From the NCBI RefSeq assembly GCF_019704555.1, contig NZ_AP024745.1:3232501-3296500 (forward strand): DNA of 64,000 bases. The letters run 5' to 3'. Source of the stretch: Actinoplanes sp. L3-i22. GTDB taxonomy: Bacteria > Actinomycetota > Actinomycetes > Mycobacteriales > Micromonosporaceae. Both the position numbers and the translations under genes were made by a program. The notes beneath the pieces were generated by a model, which was not told the origin of the DNA, did no database searches, and saw only the letters and a list, made by a program, of their open reading frames with translations. Positions 56,644 through 64,000 of this stretch are shown here, piece after piece; position 1 is the stretch's first letter; each line of letters opens with the position of its first letter.

Positions 56644-58572
56644 ATGAGGCTGCGGCGCCGGCTCAACCTGGGCTTCGCCGCCCTGTTGGTGCTCTTCACG
56701 GCGTTCCTCGTGGTGCAGTTCGGGGTCAGCGCGCGGGTGCGCGACGACCACGACGTGCGGGTGGCCCGGATCGGCACGGTCCGGGAGGCGAACCGGCACG
56801 CCCTGCAGCGGATGACCGACGCGGAGACCGGGATCCGCGGCTTCCAGCTCACCGGCGAGCGGCTGTTCCTGGAGCCGTACCAGAGCGGGCGGGGCGCCGC
56901 CCTGGCCGCGCTGAGCCAGGGCGCCCGGCAGACCAGCGACCCGCAGACCCGGGAGCTGCTCGAGGCCGAGTGGCAGGCCGCGTCCGACTGGCTCGCCCAG
57001 TACGCCGAGCAGGTCACCGCCGGCCGCGCGCCGGTCGGGATCGAGGACGAGGCGCTCGGCAAGCAGCTCTTCGACCGGGTCCGGGCGCTCAACGCCGCCA
57101 CCGACGACGCGATCAACGCCCAGCTGCGCGCCGAGAACACCGCCGACCGCCGGCTCGACCGGCTGATCGGGATCGTCTCCGCCGCGCTGGTGCTGGCCGT
57201 GCTCGGCGCCGGGTACCTGCTGGTCCGGATCAGCCGCCGCCAGCTGCTGGTCCCGCTGGCCCGGGTCGGCGACACCATCCGGCTGCTGGCCGGCGGCGAT
57301 CGGTCGGCGCGGGCCGAGGCGGCGGGGGCGGCGGAACTCCGTACCGTGATCGACGCTTTGAATGATCTTGCCGCGCAGACCGAGGAACACCTCGCCGCGG
57401 AGCAGGCCCGGACCGCCCGCGCCGGGTTGTGCCAGGCGGTCCTCGGCGAGCTGCAGAAGGAGGACGCGGACCCGGCGACCATCGGCAACCGGGTGGTCGC
57501 CCGGATCGGCGACGCGCTCGGGGCGGTCGCGGTGCACAGCGAGCTGTACGTGCCGGGCACCGGGCAGATCCGGGTGTGCCGGCCGGAGTCCGCGGCGGAC
57601 CTCGACCCGGCGGTCGCCGCCGAGTTGCGGGCGGGGGAGCCCGGGCAGGCCGTCGCCCGGCCGGACGGTGGGCTGGCGATCGCGCTGGGTGGCGACGCCG
57701 AGTACTCCGGCGGCTTCCTGCTGATCTGCCGGGAGTCCGCGCGGGAGTGGAAGGAGACCGAGCGCAAGCTGCTGACCAGCGTGGCCCGGGAGATCGAGCG
57801 GGCGCTGCGCCAGCTGGGCGTCCGGGTGCAGCAGGACCTGCTGATCAGCGAGCTGCGGATGCTGGACCAGCGCAAGGACGTCTTCATCCAGACCGTCACG
57901 CACGAGCTGCGGACGCCGCTGACCAGCATTCTCGGCTACACCGAGATGCTCACCGACGACGACGCGGAGCTGACGCCGATGCAGCTCCGGTCGCTCACCG
58001 CGATCCTGCGCAACGCGCACCGGCTCCAGGACACCATCGGCGACCTGTTGCTGCTGGACCGGCCGGCGACCGCCGCGGACGCGGTCACCGAACCGCTCGA
58101 TCTGGCCACCGTGGCCACCGTCGTGCACGCCGAGCTGGGCGCGGCGGCCCAGGCCAAGGAGCTGACGGTCAGCTTCGAGGCCGAGGTGGCCTGGGTGCGC
58201 GGCGACCGGACCCAGCTGCAGCGGGCGCTGCGCAAGCTGATGGAGAACGCGATCAAGTTCACCCCGGCCGGCGGCAGCGTGACCTGGCGGTGCGGCGGCG
58301 ACGAGCGGACCGTGACGATCGCGGTCACCGACACCGGGATCGGCATCCCGCCCGAGGACGTGCCCGGCCTGTTCACCCCGTTCCACCGGGCCGGCAACGC
58401 GATGGACCAGGCGGTGCAGGGCCCCGGCCTGGGGCTGGCGATCGTCCGGGACATCGTCCGCGACCACGGCGGCGGCATCGCCGTGCAGTCGGTGGTGGGC
58501 CGGGGCAGCACGTTCACGGTCACCCTCCCGGCGGTGCCGGCCCCGGCTCAGGTGCCGGTGACCACCGGCTGA
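56644..58572 (+). CDS. CHASE3-type sensor histidine kinase
   Basis: About 642 residues from ATG 56644 with GGGAG 8 bases upstream. Membrane segments at about 8-28 and 180-198 enclose a CHASE3 domain (EANRHALQRMTDAETGIRGFQLTGERLFLEPYQ). HAMP about 200-252, a GAF-like region about 258-390, H-box FIQTVTHELRTPLTSILGY with His420, N-box LMENAIKF, DTGIGIP, and GPGLGLAIV. No adjacent response regulator, so its partner is elsewhere. It ends inside the 3' end of the convergent cydC gene (25-bp overlap). Confidence 0.93.
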   Translation: MRLRRRLNLGFAALLVLFTAFLVVQFGVSARVRDDHDVRVARIGTVREANRHALQRMTDAETGIRGFQLTGERLFLEPYQSGRGAALAALSQGARQTSDPQTRELLEAEWQAASDWLAQYAEQVTAGRAPVGIEDEALGKQLFDRVRALNAATDDAINAQLRAENTADRRLDRLIGIVSAALVLAVLGAGYLLVRISRRQLLVPLARVGDTIRLLAGGDRSARAEAAGAAELRTVIDALNDLAAQTEEHLAAEQARTARAGLCQAVLGELQKEDADPATIGNRVVARIGDALGAVAVHSELYVPGTGQIRVCRPESAADLDPAVAAELRAGEPGQAVARPDGGLAIALGGDAEYSGGFLLICRESAREWKETERKLLTSVAREIERALRQLGVRVQQDLLISELRMLDQRKDVFIQTVTHELRTPLTSILGYTEMLTDDDAELTPMQLRSLTAILRNAHRLQDTIGDLLLLDRPATAADAVTEPLDLATVATVVHAELGAAAQAKELTVSFEAEVAWVRGDRTQLQRALRKLMENAIKFTPAGGSVTWRCGGDERTVTIAVTDTGIGIPPEDVPGLFTPFHRAGNAMDQAVQGPGLGLAIVRDIVRDHGGGIAVQSVVGRGSTFTVTLPAVPAPAQVPVTTG

Positions 58573-60218
58573 GCCGGCATCCGGACCACCCGGAGGCCGT
58601 CCAGATCCGCCGTCCGGTGGGTGATCAGCAGGACCGTCCGGTCGCCGGCCGCCACCAGCAGGTCACGGACCAGCGCGCCGGCGGTCGCGTCGTCCAGGTG
58701 CTCGCCCGGCTCGTCGAGGATCAGCACCCGGGCGTCGGTGAGCAGCAGCCGGGCCAGCGCGAGCCGCCGCCGCTGCCCGCCGGAGAGCGCCATCCCGTGC
58801 TCGCCGACCAGCGTCTCCAGCCCGGCCGGCAGGGTCTCGACCCAGTCCCGCAGGCGCGCCCGCTCCAGCGCGGCGAGCAGTTCGGCATCGGTGCCGCCGG
58901 GCCGGGCGATCCGCAGGTTCGCGCCGATCGTGGTGTCGAACAGGTAGGCGTCCTCCGGCAGGTAGCCGACGATCTCCCGGACCCGGTCGGGCGGAATGCT
59001 CCGCAGATCGGCGCCGTCGAGGGTGATCCGGCCGGCCACCGGGTCGAGGAAGCGGACCAGCAGCGCGGCGATCGTGCTCTTGCCCGAGCCGCTCGGCCCG
59101 GTCAGCGCGACGCGGGCGCCGGGCGGCAGGGTCAGATCGACGCCGGCGACCGCGATCCGATCCGCCGTCCAGGCGGCCGTCACGCTCTCCAGGCGCAGTT
59201 CCGGGACCGTACCCGGGATCGGCGGCGCTGAGCCCGCAGCGTCGCTCTCAGCGGCCGTAACCGTCCCGTCCTTTCGCTCGCCGAGCGACCGGATCTCGGC
59301 GAGGCGCCGCATCGACTCGCGCGCGGCCGCCCAGCGCTGGGCGGCGGCCGGGAGCGGGCCGGCGATCTCGAAGACCGCCAGCGGCGTGAGCACGACGAGG
59401 GCCAGCAGTTCCCCGGGCAGGGTCCCGGCGCGCACCGCGGCGGCGCCGGCGAGCAGTCCGGCCAGCACGCTGACGCCGGTGCCGAGGGCGGTCACCGCGG
59501 CGCCCAGCCCCGCGGTCGCCGCGGACCTCTTCGAGGCCGCGGTCAGGCGTCGGTCCAGGAGGGCGATCCGCTCGCGGTTCAGATCGATTGCCCGGTACGC
59601 CGTCAGGTCCGCCAGCCCGTGCACCAGATCCACCACGCCGGTGCCGAGCTCGGCCCGCAACGGCGCGAGCCGCCCGTCCGCCCGGCGCGCGGCGGTCCGC
59701 TGCAGCAGCGGCACCAGCACCCCGACGACCAGCAGCGCGGCCGCCAGGGTGAGCCCGGCGACCGGCACCAGCGCGCTCAGGACCAGGACCGTCGCGAGCC
59801 CGGTCACGGCGGCCACGGCGTACGGCAGGAACACCCGGGTGACCAGGTCGAGGACCGCGTCGACGTCGGCGGCGAGGCGCTGGGCCAGGTCGGCGCGGCG
59901 GAAGTCGGCGAGCCCGGCCGGCGCGTGCGCCGCCAGCCGGCGGTACAGCCGGACGCGGACGTCGCCGAGGACCCGGAACGCGGCGTCGTGGCCGAGCAGC
60001 CGTTCCAGGTAGCGCAGCACGCCCCGGCCCAGGCCGCAGGCGCGGACCGCGACGATCGCGACCATCAGGTGCAGGATCGGCGGATGCAGCGCGGCCCGGG
60101 AGATCAGCCAGGCGGCGACCGCGGCGAGGGTGACCGCGCAGCCCGCGGCGCCGGCCCCGGCGAGCACCGCCAGGGTGAGCCTTCCCCCGGCCGGGCGGAT
60201 CACGGCCAGGGTCGTCAC
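58548..60218 (-). CDS. cydC: Cytochrome bd ABC exporter subunit CydC (copy 2)
   Basis: A 556-residue half-transporter: membrane domain about 1-310, ATPase about 335-550 with Walker A GPSGSGKST, PEDAYLFDTTIGANLRIA, signature LSGGQRRR, LILDEPGEHLD and H-loop ITHR. The N-terminal half has RYLERLLGHDAAFRVLGDVR, typical of CydC. It pairs with CydD to export glutathione/cysteine, needed for haem insertion in cytochrome bd. Last gene of the second cyd operon; its start overlaps the cydD stop by 4 bp. Unlike copy 1 it is not fused and carries no repeat insertions. Confidence 0.94.
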   Translation of the reverse strand: MTTLAVIRPAGGRLTLAVLAGAGAAGCAVTLAAVAAWLISRAALHPPILHLMVAIVAVRACGLGRGVLRYLERLLGHDAAFRVLGDVRVRLYRRLAAHAPAGLADFRRADLAQRLAADVDAVLDLVTRVFLPYAVAAVTGLATVLVLSALVPVAGLTLAAALLVVGVLVPLLQRTAARRADGRLAPLRAELGTGVVDLVHGLADLTAYRAIDLNRERIALLDRRLTAASKRSAATAGLGAAVTALGTGVSVLAGLLAGAAAVRAGTLPGELLALVVLTPLAVFEIAGPLPAAAQRWAAARESMRRLAEIRSLGERKDGTVTAAESDAAGSAPPIPGTVPELRLESVTAAWTADRIAVAGVDLTLPPGARVALTGPSGSGKSTIAALLVRFLDPVAGRITLDGADLRSIPPDRVREIVGYLPEDAYLFDTTIGANLRIARPGGTDAELLAALERARLRDWVETLPAGLETLVGEHGMALSGGQRRRLALARLLLTDARVLILDEPGEHLDDATAGALVRDLLVAAGDRTVLLITHRTADLDGLRVVRMPAQPVVTGT

Positions 60219-61813
60219 GACTGCCCCACCGGGACCCGGCCGACCTCGACGACGCGGTCGGCGAGGCTGATCAGTTCCGGACGGTGCGCGGCGATCAGCA
60301 CGGTCCGGCCGCGGGCCAGCTCACGGATCGAGGTCATCACCCCGGCCGCGGTCGCCGCGTCGAGGTTCGCGGTCGGCTCGTCGAGCAGCACGATCGGCGC
60401 GTCCCGCAGGAACGCCCGGGCGAGCGCGACCCGCTGCCGCTGACCGGCGGAGAGCCCGGTTCCGGCGTCGCCCAGGGTGACGTCGGCGAAGCCGGTCGCG
60501 CCGGCTCGGCGTACGGCGGAATCGATCCGCTCTGCCGGGAAGTCGGCGCCGAGCGTGATGTTCTCCCGCACGGACGCGGCCAGCAGGTGCGGCCGCTGCG
60601 GGACCCAGGCGATCCAGCTCCGCCAGCGGTCCGGGTCCAGCTCGTTCAGGGGGATGCCGCCGACGGTGACCCGGCCGGACTCCGGGGTGACGAAGCCGAG
60701 CAGGACCGCGAGCGCGGTGGACTTCCCGCAGCCGGACGGGCCGGTCAGCGCGACCACCTCGCCGGGCGTGATCGTCGCGGACAGGCGCAGGGCCGGTTCG
60801 CTCCGGCCGGGGTAGCGGACCTCGACGTCGTCGAAGACGATCGGGCCGGAGACCGGCGCCCGGGTGCCGGCCGGCGGGACCGGCGTCTCCAGGATCGCGA
60901 AGACCTCCTCGGCGGCGGCCAGCCCCTCCGCGCTGGCGTGGTAGTTCGCGCCGACCTCGCGCAGCGGCCGGTACGCCTCCGGCGCCAGGATCAGCACCAG
61001 CAGCGCGGTGGTCAGGTCCAGGTGCCCGGCGACCAGCCGCAGCCCGATGCCGACCGCGACCAGCGCCACCGACAGCGTGGCCAGCAGCTCCAGGACCAGC
61101 GAGGAGAGGAACGCGGTGCGCAGCGTGCGCATCGTCTCGGCGCGCTGCTGGTCGCTGATCCGGCGGATGATCCCGGCCTGCGCCCGGGCCCGCCCGAGCA
61201 GCTTCAGCGTGGGCAGCCCGGCGACCACGTCCAGGAAATGGTGCGAGAGCCGGGCCAGGAGCCGGAACTGCCGGCGGTTCTGTGCCTCGGTGTGCATCCC
61301 GACCAGGGCCATGAACAGCGGGATCAGCGGCAGGGTGACCGCGATCGTGACGGTCGCGGTCAGGTCGGCGGGCAGCAGCCGGGCCAGCACGATGCCCGGC
61401 ACGAGCACGGCCAGGACCAGCTGCGGCAGGTACCTGGCGAAGTATCCGTCGAGCGCGTCCAGACCGTGCGTGACCAGGGTCGCGACCTCGCCGGCCGGGC
61501 GCTGCCGAGCCGGGCCGAGGGCGGCCAGCTGGGCGACGAGCCGGCCGCGCAGCTCGCTCTTGACCGCGGCCGCCGAGCGGGCCGACGCCAGCTCCTGCAG
61601 CCAGGCCACGCCGGCCCGGGCCACGATCACGACGGCCAGGGCGAGCCAGGCCGGGTCGCGGTGCTCGAGGAAGACCGCGGTGATCGCGGTCGCGAGCAGG
61701 GTGGCCTGGGCGACGAGCAGGGCGGCGTGGATCGCCCCGAGGCACACCGTGGCGGCCAGATGGGTCCGGGTGCTCCGGCCGTACCGAAGCAATCTTGGGT
61801 CTAGGGGTTTCAT
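60215..61813 (-). CDS. cydD: Cytochrome bd ABC exporter subunit CydD (copy 2)
   Basis: A 532-residue half-transporter from ATG 61813 (MKPLDPRLLRYGRSTRTHLAATV), overlapping the cydB stop by 4 bp; the much longer open frame to 62632 runs through cydB and is rejected. The membrane segment block HFLDVVAGLPTLKLLGRARAQ and RTAFLSSLVLELLATLSVALVAV is typical CydD. Walker A GPSGCGKST, signature LSAGQRQR, VLLDEPTANLD. Works with CydC as heterodimer. Confidence 0.94.
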   Translation of the reverse strand: MKPLDPRLLRYGRSTRTHLAATVCLGAIHAALLVAQATLLATAITAVFLEHRDPAWLALAVVIVARAGVAWLQELASARSAAAVKSELRGRLVAQLAALGPARQRPAGEVATLVTHGLDALDGYFARYLPQLVLAVLVPGIVLARLLPADLTATVTIAVTLPLIPLFMALVGMHTEAQNRRQFRLLARLSHHFLDVVAGLPTLKLLGRARAQAGIIRRISDQQRAETMRTLRTAFLSSLVLELLATLSVALVAVGIGLRLVAGHLDLTTALLVLILAPEAYRPLREVGANYHASAEGLAAAEEVFAILETPVPPAGTRAPVSGPIVFDDVEVRYPGRSEPALRLSATITPGEVVALTGPSGCGKSTALAVLLGFVTPESGRVTVGGIPLNELDPDRWRSWIAWVPQRPHLLAASVRENITLGADFPAERIDSAVRRAGATGFADVTLGDAGTGLSAGQRQRVALARAFLRDAPIVLLDEPTANLDAATAAGVMTSIRELARGRTVLIAAHRPELISLADRVVEVGRVPVGQS

Positions 61814-62805
61814 GCCGGAATGTCGCTGAGCGTGAGGCGCTTGCGGAAGATCCAGTAGGTCCAGCCCTGGTAGCTCAGCACGATCGGGGTGAAGAAGACC
61901 GCCACCCAGGTCATCACCTTCAAGGTGTACGGCGTCGACGACGCGTTGTGCACGGTCAGGCTGTACGCCGCGCCGAGCGTGGACGGCATCACGTCCGGGA
62001 AGAGCGTCACGAACAGCGCCGCCACCGCCAGCAACAAGGTCGCGCCGGTGGCCGCGAACGCCCAGCCCTCGCGCCGTGCCCGGGTCAGCGGGATCGCCGT
62101 GACCAGCGCGATCGCGGCGGCCGCGGAGAGCGCGATGCCCCAGCCGTCGCCGTGCGTGATCCCGGTCCAGACCAGGAAGGCGGCCGCGATCGGCACCGAG
62201 ACCAGCGCCATCGTCTCGGCGATCTGCCCGGCCTGCTCGCGCATCGGGCCGTCGGTCTTGAGTGCCAGGAAGACCGCGCCGTGCAGCGTGCACAGGGCGA
62301 GCGTGGTCAGGCCGCCGAGCAGCGCATACGGGTTGAGCAGGTTGACGAAGCCGCCGACGTACTCGTGGTTCGCGTCGATCGGCACGCCGCGCAGGATGTT
62401 GCCGAACGCGACGCCCCACAGGATCGCCGGGAGCAGGCTGCCCACGAAGATCGCGACGTCCCAGCGCTTCTTCCAGGTGGCCCCGGCGCGCTTGCCGCGG
62501 TACTCGAAGGCGACGCCGCGCACGATCAGCGACACCAGGATGATCAGCAACGGCAGGAAGAAGCCGCTGAACAGGGTGGCGTACCACTCCGGGAAGGCGG
62601 CGAAGGTGGCGCCGCCGGCGACCAGCAGCCACACCTCGTTGCCGTCCCAGACCGGGCCGATCGTGTTGATCGCCAGGCGGCGGGAGCGGTCGTCGCGGCC
62701 GACGAACGGGAGCAGGATGCCGACGCCGAAGTCGAAGCCCTCGAGGAGGAAGTAGCCGGCCCAGAGGACGGCGATCAGCAGGAACCAGACGGTGGTGAGA
62801 TCCAT
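61810..62805 (-). CDS. cydB: Cytochrome bd quinol oxidase subunit II (copy 2)
   Basis: A 331-residue CydB: TTVWFLLIAVLWAGYFLLEGFDFGVGILLPFVGRDDRSRRLAINTIGPVWDGNEVWLLVAGGATFAAFPEWYATLFSGFFLP, and C-terminal YQGWTYWIFRKRLT. Clearly homologous to but diverged from copy 1 at 18.3 kb, so not a recent duplication. It is translated after cydA (13-bp gap) and coupled to cydD. Confidence 0.96.
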   Translation of the reverse strand: MDLTTVWFLLIAVLWAGYFLLEGFDFGVGILLPFVGRDDRSRRLAINTIGPVWDGNEVWLLVAGGATFAAFPEWYATLFSGFFLPLLIILVSLIVRGVAFEYRGKRAGATWKKRWDVAIFVGSLLPAILWGVAFGNILRGVPIDANHEYVGGFVNLLNPYALLGGLTTLALCTLHGAVFLALKTDGPMREQAGQIAETMALVSVPIAAAFLVWTGITHGDGWGIALSAAAAIALVTAIPLTRARREGWAFAATGATLLLAVAALFVTLFPDVMPSTLGAAYSLTVHNASSTPYTLKVMTWVAVFFTPIVLSYQGWTYWIFRKRLTLSDIPA

Positions 62806-62818
62806 TTCTTCCCTCAGC

Positions 62819-64000
62819 TCAGTACGCGAAGGCGAGCGGCCGGTCGGCCTCGTCGGTCGGTGCGGGGATCTCGGGCGCGCCGGCGCCGGCGTACTTCAGG
62901 AACAGACCGACCTCGATCACCGCGAGAATCCCGTAGAGCACGGTGAGCACGATCAGGCCGGTCGCGGCCTCGCCCGTGGAGACCGAAGGTGATCCGGACC
63001 CGGCGGTCTTGAACAGGCCGAACACCGTCCACGGCTGGCGGCCCATCTCGGTGAAGATCCAGCCGAACGAGTTGGCCAGCAGCGGCATCGCGACCGTGGT
63101 GACGCCGGCGATCCACAGCCAGCGGCCCTTCGGCCGGCGCTCGCCGCGGTTGGACCAGAGGGTGAGCAGGGCGACCAGCATGGCGAGCCCGCCGAAGCCG
63201 ATCATCAGGCGGAACGACCAGTAGGTGACCGGGACGATCGGGGTGTAGTCGCCCGGGCCGTACTTCTGCTCGGACTCGGCCTGCAGGTCGTTGATCCCCT
63301 CGACGGTGCCGGACGGGCCGCCGGTGGCCATGAACGAGAGCAGGGACGGGATCCGGACGCTCCAGACCTCCTCCTTGCCGTCCAGCGAGCCGATCGTGAA
63401 GACCGAGAACGAGGCCGAGCCGGTGGTCTCGTAGAGCGCCTCGGCGGCGGCCATCTTCATCGGCTGCTGCTCGGTCATCACCCGGGCCTGCACGTCCCCG
63501 GTGATCAGCACGCCCAGCCCGGCGATCAGCACCACCCAGGCGCCCAGCCGCAGCGAGGGCCGGAAGACCTCCTCCTGGTGGCCCTTGCGCAGGTGCCAGG
63601 CGGAGACCGCGAGCAGCAGCGCGCCGGCGGTCAGGAAGCAGGCGGTCAGCGTGTGCGGGACGGTGACCAGCGTGGTCTTCTGGGTCAGCACGGCGCCGAT
63701 GCTGGTCAGCTCGGCCCGCCCGGCGCCCATCCGCCAGCCGACCGGGTGCTGCATCCAGGAGTTCGCGGCCAGGATGAAGTAGGCGGAGAGCATCGTGCCG
63801 ATCGACGCGGTCCAGATCGTGGCCAGGTGCACGCGCTTCGGCAGCCGGTCCCAGCCGAAGATCCACAGGCCCAGGAACGTCGACTCCAGGAAGAAGGCCA
63901 GCAGGCCCTCCATGGCGAGCGGGGCGCCGAAGACGTCGCCGACGAACCGCGAGTAGTTCGACCAGTTCATCCCGAACTGGAACTCCTGCACGATGCCGGT
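62819..64000 (-). CDS. cydA: Cytochrome bd quinol oxidase subunit I (copy 2), N-terminus outside window
   Basis: The frame is open to the window end (it reads TGIVQEFQFGMNW at the edge), so about 70 N-terminal residues, with the haem b595 His, are missing. Visible are AMEGLLAFFLESTFLGLW (the two conserved Glu), VPHTLTACF with the haem b558 His, QQPMKMAAAEALYETT of the quinol loop, and YWSFRLMIGFG with the haem Met. First gene of the second cyd operon. Confidence 0.96.
   Translation of the reverse strand, partial: TGIVQEFQFGMNWSNYSRFVGDVFGAPLAMEGLLAFFLESTFLGLWIFGWDRLPKRVHLATIWTASIGTMLSAYFILAANSWMQHPVGWRMGAGRAELTSIGAVLTQKTTLVTVPHTLTACFLTAGALLLAVSAWHLRKGHQEEVFRPSLRLGAWVVLIAGLGVLITGDVQARVMTEQQPMKMAAAEALYETTGSASFSVFTIGSLDGKEEVWSVRIPSLLSFMATGGPSGTVEGINDLQAESEQKYGPGDYTPIVPVTYWSFRLMIGFGGLAMLVALLTLWSNRGERRPKGRWLWIAGVTTVAMPLLANSFGWIFTEMGRQPWTVFGLFKTAGSGSPSVSTGEAATGLIVLTVLYGILAVIEVGLFLKYAGAGAPEIPAPTDEADRPLAFAY

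Overview
The window is very GC-rich DNA with strong third-position GC bias, many GTG/TTG starts and tightly overlapping GTGA/ATGA operons. It reads as chromosomal sequence from an actinomycete. A Micromonosporaceae (Actinoplanes-like) origin is my inference, from a chemotaxis receptor, a DUF6230/DUF6114 surface-protein pair, a fused CydDC, a c-di-AMP riboswitch ahead of an NlpC/P60 hydrolase, and the DUF1992, DUF2277, DUF4241 and Pr6Pr families. I see no rRNA, tRNA, CRISPR, transposase or phage gene.

Layout. 1-9.3 kb: end of a GntP permease; a reverse-strand group (lipoprotein, F420-type oxidoreductase, phospholipase-D-like protein); a secreted beta-propeller/LamG-like protein; a DUF4241 protein; a divergent TetR/MFS efflux pair with visible operators. 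9.9-14.2 kb: FolP2-like protein, chemoreceptor, acetyltransferase, TetR. 14.2-23.3 kb: first cytochrome bd operon (cydA-cydB-fused cydDC) divergent from a BlaI/M56 pair, then a c-di-AMP riboswitch and NlpC/P60 hydrolase. 23.5-31 kb: MarR/epoxide hydrolase, AAA+ ATPase with a TPR membrane protein, PAP2 protein, DUF4265 protein, FAD monooxygenase/TetR. 31.3-34.2 kb: trpB-trpA-gntR operon with a large inverted-repeat operator. 34.3-40.7 kb: RseB/LolA-like protein, two-component system, YcnI copper protein, Pr6Pr membrane protein. 41-50.6 kb: a same-strand catabolic island (GlcG-like protein, ketopantoate-reductase-like enzyme, sugar ABC importer, GH1 beta-glycosidase, SDR, bicovalent FAD oxidase, VOC protein, FMN reductase with a zinc-ribbon-like tail). 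51-56.2 kb: GGDEF protein, DUF1992, DUF6114/DUF6230 pair. 56.6-64 kb: CHASE3 histidine kinase and a second, unfused cydA-cydB-cydD-cydC operon, cut by the window end.

How the genes work together. Two cyd sets would each supply a bd-type quinol oxidase plus its ABC exporter; the first is probably repressed by BlaI through an 8-2-8 inverted repeat. The 41-50 kb island looks like uptake, deglycosylation and oxidation of an unidentified glycoside, with a shared palindrome (GAAAGTNACTTTC-like) ahead of two of its transcription units. Local regulators sit beside their targets at five places (TetR/MFS, MarR/epoxide hydrolase, TetR/FAD monooxygenase, BlaI/cyd, GntR/trpBA).

The most distinctive genome-scale feature is short tandem repeats. 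They fill many intergenic gaps (units of 5, 7, 10, 15, 33, 47 bp). They also occur in frame inside conserved proteins: a 27-bp unit in trpA, 18-, 33- and 54-bp units in cydDC, and an 18-bp unit in a histidine-kinase tail. A second oddity is a 62-bp composite motif with two DnaA-box-like sequences, present twice with identical internal spacing (9424-9485 and 53121-53182).
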